DNA of 64,000 nt from Rhodococcus_G sp042754225 (lineage in GTDB: Bacteria; Actinomycetota; Actinomycetes; Mycobacteriales; Mycobacteriaceae): contig NZ_JBHZAH010000002.1 of NCBI RefSeq assembly GCF_042754225.1, forward strand, positions 55,632 to 119,631, read 5' to 3'. The notes beneath the pieces are model-generated. The model was not told the origin of the DNA. It ran no database searches and saw only the letters and a program-made list of their open reading frames with translations. Shown one piece after another: positions 1 through 20,271 of the stretch. Positions within the stretch are counted from its first letter, which is position 1. Every line of letters starts with the position of its first letter. The position numbers and the translations under genes are program-made.

Positions 1-11864
<11,864 letters not shown>

Positions 11865-12029
11865 CTTAATCCTCACGCATAGAGACAGTTACGGTTCACC
11901 ATCGGCGTGTTGCGGACTGCCATTTCAGGGTATCGGGACGCGCCGGTGCCGTCTTCACTTTTATCGATACGACGAGTCGCTTCGTTAGCGAGATCGGCGA
12001 ATTGGCCGCAAGTTTCGGAAGACTCGGTG
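11865..12029. promoter_or_regulatory. Intergenic region upstream of the NRPS
   Basis: These 165 bases separate the NRPS start from the stop of the Rv2049c-like gene on the same strand. The base composition is less GC-rich than the flanks and the region should hold the NRPS promoter and leader; a GTGAGGATTAAG stretch provides the ribosome binding site. I see no clear operator or iron-box palindrome. Confidence 0.4.
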
Positions 12030-12371
12030 TCAGCGGAAGCGTTCGGCCTCGTGCGCGAGACGAACCAGGGTCGCGCACAACGTCGCGATCTCGTCCGGGG
12101 AGGCGCCCTCGGTCGCGGCGGTCGCGACGTCCTCGGCTGCACATCGAACCTCGAACATTCGATCCATCACCGCGGTCGCCTCGACGGCGGTCAACACCAT
12201 CGAATCGGGTGCGATCGACGTGCCCCGGACCGCTGCTCGCTGTTCGTACGCGCGCTGCCGACAGGACTGCCTGCAGTAGCGGCGGCGGCGGCCGATTCCG
12301 ATGTCGGGGACCTGGCGGCCACACCACACGCACGATTCCGGTCTGCGAGAGGTGCCAGCCACATCGGTCAC
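12030..12371 (-). CDS. Rv2049c-like small zinc-ribbon-type protein
   Basis: Conserved protein of unknown function, 113 residues. The N-terminal part has CVWCGRQ followed by RRRRYCRQSCRQRAYEQR, a CxxC...CxxxC arrangement with a very basic stretch, which suggests a small metal-binding and possibly nucleic-acid-binding fold; the rest is a predicted helical, acidic segment ending in AHEAERFR. The GTG at 12371 is chosen because the frame further upstream codes an arginine/proline-rich string without family resemblance. A second GTG three codons later is possible. It is divergent from rbpA, as I recall for Rv2049c and Rv2050 in M. tuberculosis, which is the main basis for the name. Confidence 0.75.
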   Translation of the reverse strand: MTDVAGTSRRPESCVWCGRQVPDIGIGRRRRYCRQSCRQRAYEQRAAVRGTSIAPDSMVLTAVEATAVMDRMFEVRCAAEDVATAATEGASPDEIATLCATLVRLAHEAERFR

Positions 12372-12748
12372 CCTACTGTGCGACGGCCGGACACGAGGTG
12401 CTCCCCTGGGCAGTGGCGTCTGTGTTTGCATTCCACGAGAATTCCCGATCGCGGGTCGGCCGGACAGGGACCCTGGGGGTGGACTTCGACCACCCTCGCC
12501 GCCGCACCTGCGCCGAGGTGACGTGCTGTTTCGCGGGCAGCCGACCCGCGAGCGGTGTTCGGTGCGGTCCACCCGACCGAGTAAGATGGAAGAGTTGGGC
12601 TTGCGCCGGGCACTGTAACCAGCCGGACGCGGGAACCAATTGGATGCACGTGTCGTTGTAGCTGAGTGGGAACGCTCGGTCCGCCGAACCCGGCGCACTC
12701 GCGTGTGAACAAGCTTTTGTGTAGGGCAGCCGAGGAGAGGACACCACC
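12372..12748. other. Divergent intergenic region before rbpA
   Basis: A 377-base stretch between the divergent Rv2049c-like gene and rbpA. It carries the SigH-type promoter described separately and the rbpA ribosome binding site GAGGAGAGG at about 12733. The reading frames through it are arginine-rich and unlike proteins, so I take it as non-coding. A long 5' untranslated leader of about 85 bases is implied for rbpA if the promoter is used. Confidence 0.6.
12631..12657 (+). promoter_or_regulatory. SigH/SigR-type ECF promoter upstream of rbpA
   Basis: GGGAAC at 12631-12636 and CGTT at 12654-12657 are separated by 17 bases, or GGAAC-N18-GTT in the Streptomyces notation. This matches the known consensus of thiol-oxidative-stress sigma factors SigH (mycobacteria) and SigR (Streptomyces). 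rbpA of Streptomyces coelicolor is known to be a SigR target, so the placement makes sense. A transcript would start some 85 bases before the rbpA ATG. The match is read directly; use in vivo is inference. Confidence 0.7.
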
Positions 12749-13087
12749 ATGGCAGATCGCGTACTTCGAGGGAGCCGGCTCGGAGCGGTGAGCTACGAGA
12801 CGGACCGCGACCACGACCTGGCCCCCCGACGGATGGCTCGCTACCGCTGCGACAACGGCGAGGAGTTCGACGTCCCGTTCGCGGACGAGGCCGAGATCCC
12901 CGGTACGTGGCTGTGCAAGAACGGCCTCGAGGGCACCCTGCTCGAGGGTGCGGCGCCCGAGGTCAAGAAGGTCAAGCCGCCGCGCACGCACTGGGACATG
13001 CTGCTCGAGCGTCGCTCGGTGGAGGAGCTCGAGGAGCTGCTCAAGGAGCGCCTCGACCTGCTGAAGACCAAGCGTCGCGGAGCGTAG
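12749..13087 (+). CDS. rbpA: RNA polymerase-binding protein RbpA
   Basis: Actinobacterial RNA polymerase accessory protein that binds the principal sigma factor and the polymerase, stabilises open promoter complexes and lowers rifampicin sensitivity in some species. The 112 residues have the family layout: an N-terminal tail beginning MADRVLRGSRLG, the core beginning about residue 28 with RYRCDNGEEFDVPF and TWLCKNG (two of the usual zinc-site positions), the basic linker VKKVKPPRTHWDML at about 74-87, and the acidic sigma-interacting helix RRSVEELEELLKERL. Length is normal. ATG follows GAGGAGAGG with good spacing. It stands alone between the divergent Rv2049c-like gene and a perfect hairpin terminator. 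Transcription probably involves the SigH-like promoter at 12631. Confidence 0.97.
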   Translation: MADRVLRGSRLGAVSYETDRDHDLAPRRMARYRCDNGEEFDVPFADEAEIPGTWLCKNGLEGTLLEGAAPEVKKVKPPRTHWDMLLERRSVEELEELLKERLDLLKTKRRGA

Positions 13088-13133
13088 CGGATCCGGCGTT
13101 TGCAGCCTGAGTTCAACTGCTGAATACAGCGCA

Positions 13134-13165
13134 CGATGCCCCGGAGGGTCACCTCCGGGGCATCG
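13134..13165. terminator. Bidirectional hairpin terminator between rbpA and the KimA-like gene
   Basis: Perfect 14-base arms (CGATGCCCCGGAGG at 13134-13147 and its complement at 13152-13165) around a four-base loop GTCA, placed between two convergent genes. No long U tract follows, as is common in actinobacteria. Confidence 0.85.
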
Positions 13166-13170
13166 TCGCG

Positions 13171-15531
13171 TCACGGGCTCGCGTCGTCCGTCACGGCGCC
13201 GCCGGGTGACTCGACGATCGTGTAGACGGGATCGACCATGCGCACCGGTAGGTCCCCGGACCGCTGCGGGTCCCCGGTGACCCGCAGCAACTGGCCGGTC
13301 AAGATGTCCTCCCCGCCGTGGGTCGCGGTGAACCGCACGTCGAGGGTCCCGGTGCTGTCGCCGAGCTCGACCTCGACGGCGGTTCCGTTGCCGGTGGTGT
13401 CGTCGCGGATCTCGTGGACGCGACCCTGGACGGTCGCCCGCCGCCCCGCTCTCAAGGTGCCGATCTCGCTGGTCGAGGGCGGGTTCACCGGCCGCTCGTA
13501 CGTGTCGATCTGCGACAGCTCGTCGCCCGCGATCCGGGCCTGCAGTCCGTCGAATCGCCGAGCGATTCGCTCCTCGAACTCGTCCGGGTAGGCCTGCTGG
13601 AGCTGGGACTGGACGTCGAACGGGACGATGGTGGCCGCGGCGTGCGGGATCCGGCTCACGGCCCGAGCGATCTTGTCCGCGGTGCGGTCGTGCAGGAGCC
13701 GGCCGAGCAGCGGCGCGTAGCTGCGGCGCGGCAGCAGCACCGTGACGTGGGTGTCCGCGTGTTGCGTCAGCGCCTCGAGCACCACCTGCTGGGTGGCGCG
13801 CGGGATCCGCCGGTCGGGGCAGTCGACGATCTTGAGCGAGGTCGTCAGCTGCAGGTGGTCCCATCGGGTGCGCAGGCGCTCGGCATGAGCGGCGTCGATC
13901 ATGAAGTGCACGGCCGTGAGGCTGTCCGCGCCCAGACCGCGGCCGTAGCGCAGGGCCTCGAGCACCGCGAGGTCGACGGAGTTCACCATCACGAACACCC
14001 GGTGCCGCGCGTAGTTGACCTGGTCGGGCCGGTCGGTGCGGAAGGTTTCGAGGATCGCGGCCTCGGCCCGGTACTCGCGGTTGAGCCGGATCAGGACGAA
14101 CACCAGCACCGGGAACACCACGACCACCAGCCACGCGCCCTCGGTGAACTTGGCGACGGCGAAGATGCCGACCACGACGGTGGACAGCACACCCGCGGAC
14201 AGGTTGATCGCGAGCTTGTGCCGCCAGCCGGGGTCCTTGTGGGTCAGATGGTGTTTGGTCATGCCGTAGCCGGCCATCGAGAAGCCGGTGAACACCCCGA
14301 TCGCGTAGAACGGGACCAGCGCGTTGACGGTCCCCCCGGTCCCGACGAGCAGCGCAACCGACAGCACGGCCAGCACGATGATGCCGTTCGAGAACACCAG
14401 TCGGTGTCCGCGTTTGGTCAGCTGCCGCGGCAGGAACCGGTCCTCGGCAACGAAGTTCGCCAGCGCGGGGAACCCGTTGAAGCTGGTGTTCGCTCCGGTG
14501 AACAGGATGGCGGCGGTGGAGATCTGGACCAGCACGTACAGCAGGTGGCCCGTCACGCCGTCGCCGAAGACCGTGCGTGTCACCTCCGACAACACCGACG
14601 GATAGCCCTCCCGGTAGGGCGTCGCGTGGGTGACGTACGCCAGATACGAGACGCCGGCCACCAGGAAACCGAGGATGCAGGCCATGACGGTGAGCACGCG
14701 GCGGGCGTTCGGTCCCTCCGGCTTTCGGAAGTAGCTGACGGTGTTCGAGATCGCCTCGACACCGGTCAGTGAGGAACCGCCGTTCGCGAACGCTCGCAGC
14801 ACCACCAGCACCGTCGCGCCCATCACGAGACCGTTGCCCTGGTGTACCGGCACCGCGCCGACGATGTTCTCCGGGTCGTACTGCGGCAGGCCCCACACCA
14901 GCTCCCGGACCACACCGACCACGATGACGAGCGCAATCATGGTCGCGAAGAAGTAGGTGGGGACGGCGAATCGTCGCCCGGCCTCGCGCAGGCCGCGGAG
15001 GTTCACGTAGCACATGACGACGACGACCCCGACCGTGATCTCGAGGTGGTAGGGGCCGAGCGCGGGGACGGCGGACGCGACAGCGACGGTGCCCGCGGCC
15101 GTCTGCACCGCCACCGTGACGACGTAGTCGATGAGCAGTGCGGCGGCCGCGATCTGGGCCACCCGCGGACCGAAGTTCTCCCGGGCGACGACATACGAAC
15201 CGCCGGCCCGCGTGTACGCCATCACGACCTGCCGGTAGGACGCGGCCACCAGCACCAGGATCACCAGGATCACGCCGGTGATCGGCAGCAGCAGCGTGAA
15301 GGCGGCGAGCCCGGCATAGGGCAGCAGCTCGATCAGGATCTCCTCGGTGCCGTACGCGGACGAGGAGATGGCGTCCGGGGACAGCACGCCCAGGGCGATC
15401 GGGTTGGAGAGCCGTTCCGTCTCGAGTTTCTCGGTGGTCAGGGGTTTGCCGAGAAACAGTCGCTTGAACGCGTAGCCGACCGACTCGGGCAGGAGGTCCG
15501 GCGGTCTGGTCGATCCGTCCTTCGACGTCAC
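13171..15531 (-). CDS. KimA/APC-superfamily permease (probable potassium importer) with C-terminal OB-fold
   Basis: Membrane transporter of 786 residues. The opening LFLGKPL...LSPDAISSSAYGTEEILIELLP and SYRQVVMAYTRAGGSYVVARENFG are close to Bacillus KimA (YdaO), a proton-coupled potassium importer; about twelve hydrophobic segments span residues 60-500. A cytoplasmic region at about 520-680 resembles the UspA-like tail of KimA. Residues about 690-775 (ATVQGRVHEIRDD... DSTGTLDVRF... GQLLRVTGD) look like an OB-fold, not a usual part of KimA. It is the last gene of a minus-strand series with ppm1 45 bases upstream. Start is GTG with a weak ribosome site. A general amino-acid permease is the alternative; potassium is favoured from the N-terminal motif. 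In mycobacteria an APC permease and an OB-fold gene sit near the ceoBC potassium genes, as I recall. Confidence 0.8.
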   Translation of the reverse strand: MTSKDGSTRPPDLLPESVGYAFKRLFLGKPLTTEKLETERLSNPIALGVLSPDAISSSAYGTEEILIELLPYAGLAAFTLLLPITGVILVILVLVAASYRQVVMAYTRAGGSYVVARENFGPRVAQIAAAALLIDYVVTVAVQTAAGTVAVASAVPALGPYHLEITVGVVVVMCYVNLRGLREAGRRFAVPTYFFATMIALVIVVGVVRELVWGLPQYDPENIVGAVPVHQGNGLVMGATVLVVLRAFANGGSSLTGVEAISNTVSYFRKPEGPNARRVLTVMACILGFLVAGVSYLAYVTHATPYREGYPSVLSEVTRTVFGDGVTGHLLYVLVQISTAAILFTGANTSFNGFPALANFVAEDRFLPRQLTKRGHRLVFSNGIIVLAVLSVALLVGTGGTVNALVPFYAIGVFTGFSMAGYGMTKHHLTHKDPGWRHKLAINLSAGVLSTVVVGIFAVAKFTEGAWLVVVVFPVLVFVLIRLNREYRAEAAILETFRTDRPDQVNYARHRVFVMVNSVDLAVLEALRYGRGLGADSLTAVHFMIDAAHAERLRTRWDHLQLTTSLKIVDCPDRRIPRATQQVVLEALTQHADTHVTVLLPRRSYAPLLGRLLHDRTADKIARAVSRIPHAAATIVPFDVQSQLQQAYPDEFEERIARRFDGLQARIAGDELSQIDTYERPVNPPSTSEIGTLRAGRRATVQGRVHEIRDDTTGNGTAVEVELGDSTGTLDVRFTATHGGEDILTGQLLRVTGDPQRSGDLPVRMVDPVYTIVESPGGAVTDDASP

Positions 15532-15576
15532 CAGGACATCGTCACCCCGCGAGGTGACCGCGGTAAAGCGGTGCCG

Positions 15577-16368
15577 CTACTTGCCGAACAGTCCCCGGAC
15601 CTTGTTCCAGCGGTTGCGCATCCCCCACACGGTGACCTTGAGCAGGGCCTCCCGCACGATGTTGCCGTCCATCTTGGACTCGCCGAACTCGCGTTCGGTG
15701 AACGTGATCGGCACCTCGACCATCGTGAAGCCGTGCTGGATCGACCGCCAGGCCAGGTCCACCTGGAAGCAGTAGCCGTGCGACTCGATCGAATCCAGGT
15801 CGAGCGCCTCGAGCACCTCGCGGCGGTAGGCGCGGAAGCCGCCGGTGATGTCCTTGATCGAGACTCCGAGCGCGAGCCGCGAGTAGACGTTGCCGCCGCG
15901 GGAGAGGATCTCGCGACGCTTGGGCCAGTTCACGACGGCGCCGCCGGGGACGTACCGCGAGCCGGCCACCAGGTCCGCGCCCTCGTCGATCCTGTCGAGG
16001 AGCCGGTGCAGTTGCTCGGGTGCGTGACTGCCGTCGGCGTCCATCTCCACCAGCACCCGGTAGTCGCGGTCGAGACCCCAGCGGAACCCGGCCAGGTAGG
16101 CGGCGCCGAGACCGTTCTTCTCGGTCCGGTGCATGACGTGGATCCGGCCTGCGGGATCGGTGTCCGCCAGCTTGTCGGCGATCTCGCCGGTGCCGTCCGG
16201 GCTGCCGTCGTCGACGACGAGCACGTGGGCGCCGGGCACGGCGCCGTGCAGCCGGCCGATGATCAGCTCGATGTTCTCCCGCTCGTTGTAGGTCGGAATG
16301 ATCACCAAGGTGTGCGCGCTCGGTGCGTCCTGGTTCGACGTGTTCTCGGTCGGCGTGCCTGGGCTCAT
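15577..16368 (-). CDS. ppm1: Polyprenol monophosphomannose synthase
   Basis: GT-A glycosyltransferase of family GT2 that moves mannose from GDP-mannose to polyprenol phosphate, making the donor for lipomannan, lipoarabinomannan and protein O-mannosylation. 263 residues; nucleotide-sugar motifs VIIPTYNERENI (about 23-34), VVDDGSPDGT (about 51-60) and the metal-binding VEMDADGSHAPEQL (about 108-121) are intact, and the acceptor-side segment ITGGFRAYRREVLEAL matches DPM1-type enzymes. There is no C-terminal membrane segment. In M. tuberculosis this domain is fused behind Lnt; here it is a separate gene 55 bases after lnt, the split arrangement known in M. smegmatis and corynebacteria. ATG start. 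Confidence 0.95.
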   Translation of the reverse strand: MSPGTPTENTSNQDAPSAHTLVIIPTYNERENIELIIGRLHGAVPGAHVLVVDDGSPDGTGEIADKLADTDPAGRIHVMHRTEKNGLGAAYLAGFRWGLDRDYRVLVEMDADGSHAPEQLHRLLDRIDEGADLVAGSRYVPGGAVVNWPKRREILSRGGNVYSRLALGVSIKDITGGFRAYRREVLEALDLDSIESHGYCFQVDLAWRSIQHGFTMVEVPITFTEREFGESKMDGNIVREALLKVTVWGMRNRWNKVRGLFGK

Positions 16369-16423
16369 CTAGATCCTCTCCGCCAGCCGGGGCTGGTTTC
16401 CATCCGCTTCACATCCCACGCCG

Positions 16424-18025
16424 TCAGTCGAGCGACGCGGCCGACCTGCGTCGCCGCAGCACGGCGACGGCGAGGGCCAGCCCGGCGGCGATGCAGAGCG
16501 CGTACTCCGGAATCGGGCCGAGTCGAGTAGCCAGCGTAGTGGAGGTGCGCAGCGGCACCTGCGCCACCAGCGTGGTGGGCGTGAACAGCGACGACGACTG
16601 CAGGACCGACCCGTCGGGGCCGACGATCGCGCTGACCCCGGAGGTTGCGGCGACGACGACCGTGCGTTCGTGCTCGACGGCGCGCACCCGCGACATGGCG
16701 AGCTGCTGGTACGTCATCTCGGTGTCGCCGAAGGTCGCGTTGTTGGTGGGGACCGCGATCATCTGCGCGCCCGCGCGGACTGCCTCTGTGAGCGCGCGGT
16801 CGAAGGCGACCTCGTAGCAGGTCGCGACCGCGATCGGGATTCCGGCGGCGTGCACGACGCCGTTGCCGTTACCGGGCACGAAGTTGCCCGCCTTGTCCGC
16901 GTAGGAGGAGAAGTGCCGGAAGAACCCGCGGTACGGCAGGTACTCGCCGAACGGCTGGATGATCTTCTTGTCGTGCCGTTCCTGGGGGCCGTCGACGTCG
17001 TCCCAGACGATGACGGAGTTGGTGGTCGTCCCGTCGCCGTTGACCAGGACCGCCCCGACCAGGATCGGTGCCCCGACGGCCCGGGACGCGGCGCCGATCT
17101 CGGTGGCGGCGTCGGAATTGCGGAGCGGGTCGATGTCGGAGGCGTTCTCCGGCCAGATCACGACGTCGGGGCGCGGCTGCCGGCCGGCGTCGACGTCGTC
17201 GGCCAGTCGCATGGTCTGGCGGACGTGGTTGTCGAGCACGGCGCGGCGCTGCGCGTTGAATTCGAGTCCGAGCCGCGGGACGCCGCCCTGGATCGCGGCG
17301 ACGGTGATCGTGCGGTCGCCTGCACCGGGATCGGTGGCGTCGGCTGCGGGAACGGTGGGCCAGAGTGCGGCGGCGAACACCGGCGCGGCCAGCGTGACGG
17401 CGGCCGCGGGGAGCCAGCGGCGCGGGCTGCGATCACGCACGAGCGCGACGCCGAGCGCGGCCAGTCCGGTGCCGGTCAGCGCGACGGCGAAGCTGAGCAG
17501 CGGCGCTCCGCCGATGCTGGCGATCGACAGCAGCCAGCCCTCGGACTGTCCGAATGCCAGTCGGCCCCAGGGGAATCCGCCGAAGGGGACGCTCGATCGC
17601 AGCCATTCGGTCAACGACCACGCGCACGCCAGCCACAGTGCCGCGAGCGGCAGTCGGGCGAGGGCGACGACGAGCACACCGAAGAGTCCGACGAACACGG
17701 CCTCGGCGGTCGCGAGCGCGAGCCACGGCACCGGCCCGACGTACTCCCCCACCCACGGCAGCAGGGGAACGAGGAAACCGAGGCCGGCGAGGAACCCGTA
17801 GCCGAAACCGGCGCGGTAGCGCCGGGCCGGGCCGTCGGCACCCCACCGGGTGAGCACCAGCACCAGCAGCGCGACTCCGACGGGGGCGAGGAACCACAGC
17901 GGTCGCGGCGGAAAGCTCACGAACAGCAGCAGGCCGGAGCAGATCGCCGCGACGGCGTCGCGCAGGATCGGCGGCCAGGCGCGGGACCGGGCGGTCTGCT
18001 CCGCCGTCGCCGGATCAGCGTGCAT
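16424..18025 (-). CDS. lnt: Apolipoprotein N-acyltransferase
   Basis: Membrane enzyme that adds the third acyl chain to the N-terminal cysteine of lipoproteins. 533 residues: N-terminal hydrophobic segments to about residue 210 (AAICSGLLLFVSFPPRPLWF, LPWVGEYVG, FGGFPWGRLAFGQ), then a nitrilase-type domain from about 240. The expected triad is visible: Glu in VIWPENASD, Lys in HDKKIIQPFGEYLP and Cys in VATCYEVAF; a last membrane helix lies at about 505-525. ATG at 18025 is chosen because it overlaps the upstream amidohydrolase stop by eleven bases and because the open frame further upstream is arginine-rich and unlike Lnt. Partner of the ppm1 gene that follows; the two activities are physically linked in M. 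tuberculosis. Confidence 0.95.
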   Translation of the reverse strand: MHADPATAEQTARSRAWPPILRDAVAAICSGLLLFVSFPPRPLWFLAPVGVALLVLVLTRWGADGPARRYRAGFGYGFLAGLGFLVPLLPWVGEYVGPVPWLALATAEAVFVGLFGVLVVALARLPLAALWLACAWSLTEWLRSSVPFGGFPWGRLAFGQSEGWLLSIASIGGAPLLSFAVALTGTGLAALGVALVRDRSPRRWLPAAAVTLAAPVFAAALWPTVPAADATDPGAGDRTITVAAIQGGVPRLGLEFNAQRRAVLDNHVRQTMRLADDVDAGRQPRPDVVIWPENASDIDPLRNSDAATEIGAASRAVGAPILVGAVLVNGDGTTTNSVIVWDDVDGPQERHDKKIIQPFGEYLPYRGFFRHFSSYADKAGNFVPGNGNGVVHAAGIPIAVATCYEVAFDRALTEAVRAGAQMIAVPTNNATFGDTEMTYQQLAMSRVRAVEHERTVVVAATSGVSAIVGPDGSVLQSSSLFTPTTLVAQVPLRTSTTLATRLGPIPEYALCIAAGLALAVAVLRRRRSAASLD

Positions 18026-19592
18026 AGATGGTGGCCCCGCGGTGCACGGTCGCCAGGCACACGGGCGTCGGTGCGCCCGCTTCCAGGCGTGGCAGCGCCG
18101 GCACCCGCGACCGCGGGTCCGTCGACCACCGCTGCACCGTGTCCTTGGGCGCGCTGACCACGAGTTCGCCTGCGTCCCACATCGCGTACGACGCGGGCGC
18201 TCCGGGGACCAGGGTGCCCGCGAGTCCGTCTCGGACACCACCCGCCCGCCAGGCGCCGCGGGTGGCGGCGGAGAACGCGGCTCGTGGCGAGAGGCTCTGG
18301 CCCTCGGTGTGATGGTCGACGGCGGCGCGCAGCATCGACCACGGGTCGACCGGGGTGACGGGGGCGTCCGAACCGAGGGCGAGCGACACCCCGGCCGAGG
18401 CCATCGCGGCGAACGGGTTCATGGTCCGCGCGCGTTCTGCGCCGAGCGCGCGGGCGTAGAGGCCGTCCGGCCCGCCCCACAGCGCGTCGAACGCGGGCTG
18501 CACGGCCGCGACGACGCCCCAGCGTCCGAGCGCGGCGGCCTGGTCGGGAGTGATCATCTCGACGTGCTCGAGGCGGTGACCGCACGCGGCCACCTTCGGC
18601 CCGCCGAGCTCGGCGACGACCCGTTCGAAGGCCGCGACCACCGCGCCGACTGCGGCGTCGCCGATCACGTGGAAGCCCGCCTGGACGCCGGCAAGGGTGC
18701 AGGCGCGCAGGTGCGCGGCGACGGCATCCACGTCGAGGTAGCTGCTGCCGGTGGTGGGCCGGTCGGCGTAGGGCTCGCTGAGCCACGCGGTCCGGGAGCC
18801 GATGGCCCCGTCGACGAACAGGTCGCCGCCGAGGGCGTGCGCCCCAGTCTGCGCGAGCAGCGCGGTCGCTTCCTCGGGGCTGGTGACCGCCTCGCCCCAG
18901 TAGGCGCGGACCTCCACGCCGTGCGGGTGCGCGAGCAGTTCGGCGAGGTCGTCGCGGCCCGCGATGTCGGGCCCCGCGCATTCGTGGACGGCCGCGACGC
19001 CGTGCGCGGCGGCGTGGTCCAGCGCCGCGGCGCGGGCGCGTCGACGCTGGTCGGGGGTGAGCAGATGCCGCGCGGTGGAGCGGACGCGGTGGTGGTCGTC
19101 GGCGGTGACCGGGTCCTGGCCGGGCGTGCCGGCGGCCTCCCGCAGCGGGGTCGAGCAGGCCGCGGAGTGGACGTCGATGCGGGAGAGGTACACCGCGCGG
19201 CCGGGCGCGACTGTGTCCAGTTCGGCGGTGCTCGGGCCTCGGTCAGAGTCGGTCCAGGCGGTCTCGTCCCAGCCCTGACCCCAGACGACGGCGTCGTCGT
19301 GGGTGGCGGCGTACTCCCGGACCAGGTCGAGGCATTCACGCAGCGAACGGGCGGTACTCAGGTCGAGGCCGGTCAGCGCGAGCCCGAGCGCGGTCGTGTG
19401 CACGTGGGTGTCTACGAAGGCGGGCGCGACGAACGCGCCGTCGAGCTCGACGATCTCGGCGTCGGGGTGCAGGGCGCGTCCGGGGCGGTCCTCGCCGACC
19501 CACACCACGGTGCCGTCGGTCACTGCCATCGAGGTCGCGTCGGGTGCGGTCGGGCTGTAGATCCGGCCACCGACCAACAATTGCGTAGTCAC
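18015..19592 (-). CDS. YtcJ-like metal-dependent amidohydrolase
   Basis: Amidohydrolase family 3 protein, 525 residues, near the normal family length. It has the N-terminal beta-sandwich LLVGGRIYSPTAPD, the metal site FVDTHVHTTALG at about 59-70, a carboxylysine-region segment FVDGAIGSRTAWLSEPY, metal histidines in GFHVIGDAAV and CGHRLEHVEMI, and the late aspartate in LALGSDAPVTPVDPW. The substrate is not predictable. It follows fxsA by six bases and overlaps lnt by eleven, so all three are probably cotranscribed and translationally coupled. The homologous gene seems widespread next to lnt in this group, but a functional link to lipoprotein acylation is not known to me. Confidence 0.88.
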   Translation of the reverse strand: MTTQLLVGGRIYSPTAPDATSMAVTDGTVVWVGEDRPGRALHPDAEIVELDGAFVAPAFVDTHVHTTALGLALTGLDLSTARSLRECLDLVREYAATHDDAVVWGQGWDETAWTDSDRGPSTAELDTVAPGRAVYLSRIDVHSAACSTPLREAAGTPGQDPVTADDHHRVRSTARHLLTPDQRRRARAAALDHAAAHGVAAVHECAGPDIAGRDDLAELLAHPHGVEVRAYWGEAVTSPEEATALLAQTGAHALGGDLFVDGAIGSRTAWLSEPYADRPTTGSSYLDVDAVAAHLRACTLAGVQAGFHVIGDAAVGAVVAAFERVVAELGGPKVAACGHRLEHVEMITPDQAAALGRWGVVAAVQPAFDALWGGPDGLYARALGAERARTMNPFAAMASAGVSLALGSDAPVTPVDPWSMLRAAVDHHTEGQSLSPRAAFSAATRGAWRAGGVRDGLAGTLVPGAPASYAMWDAGELVVSAPKDTVQRWSTDPRSRVPALPRLEAGAPTPVCLATVHRGATIYAR

Positions 19593-19598
19593 GAGAGG

Positions 19599-20180
19599 TC
19601 AGTCTGCCCGCCCGTGGCGCGGTTGCTCCGCACCGGGATCGGGAAGTATGACCTCGCCCTCAATCGCGAGGAGTTCGCCCGGCCGGTAGTCCTGGCCGGG
19701 TGCGCCGAACGGGTCGCCCACGGTCTCGGTGACGATCGTGTCCTCGACCACAACGCCGTCGACGACGGTGTGACGCCGGGTCCGCGCGTACACCCCGGCA
19801 CCGGCGGTCCCCGCCGCGGTGGCGAGACCGATCTTGCGGCCGCCGAACAGCAGCACCAGCGGCCGCAGGACGCGCCTGGTCGGCGGGATCAGCAGCAGCA
19901 GGCCGAGTGCGGAGGTGACCAGGCCGGGGACGATCAGCAGTGCGGTCCCCGCCGCGACGAGCGCGCCGTCGGCGACCGCGCCACCGGCCGACCGGTTTCC
20001 GCTTCCAGCCTGGCGGAACTGTTCGAACACCCGGCGGAACTGCGAACGGACCAGCCACGCGCCGACCGCCCAGCCGAGCACGAACAGCAGAATGGTCCAG
20101 CCCACGCCGATCGCGTTGCCGACCACGATCACTGCGGCGACCTCGACGACGACGTAGAGCAGGAACAACACCGGGATCAT
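19599..20180 (-). CDS. fxsA: FxsA-family membrane protein
   Basis: Inner-membrane protein of 193 residues named for the E. coli protein whose overproduction suppresses F exclusion of phage T7. Three or four hydrophobic segments are seen: 1-22 (MIPVLFLLYVVVEVAAVIVV), 24-45, and 72-108 (ADGALVAAGTALLIVPG, ALGLLLLIPPTRRVLRPLV). The PG and PPTRR motifs are typical of the family. The last 70 residues form an acidic cytoplasmic tail of mycolata type. First gene of the minus-strand series fxsA, amidohydrolase, lnt, ppm1, KimA-like permease. The order fxsA-Rv2052c-ppm1 in M. tuberculosis is similar. Role in the actinobacterial cell is unknown. Confidence 0.9.
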   Translation of the reverse strand: MIPVLFLLYVVVEVAAVIVVGNAIGVGWTILLFVLGWAVGAWLVRSQFRRVFEQFRQAGSGNRSAGGAVADGALVAAGTALLIVPGLVTSALGLLLLIPPTRRVLRPLVLLFGGRKIGLATAAGTAGAGVYARTRRHTVVDGVVVEDTIVTETVGDPFGAPGQDYRPGELLAIEGEVILPDPGAEQPRHGRAD

Positions 20181-20271
20181 TGCCGATCCTTTCGAGAGGC
20201 TCTGTTGCCCCGTTCAACGCGCGGGGCGCCCGATTTTCTCCCGGACGGTTCGGGCACCGCCGGTGGCCGGC

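Noticed and set aside
11868..11880. Four-codon frame ATG CGT GAG GAT TAA just before the NRPS start, considered as a leader peptide
   Set aside because: Too short to support; more simply part of the ribosome binding region.
11873..12142. 89-codon minus-strand frame between the NRPS and the Rv2049c-like gene
   Set aside because: Overlaps the Rv2049c-like gene in another frame, has no ribosome site and no family resemblance.
18026..18241. N-terminal extension of lnt by 72 residues
   Set aside because: Arg/Trp/Cys-rich translation inside the amidohydrolase gene; the ATG at 18025 fits the family start.
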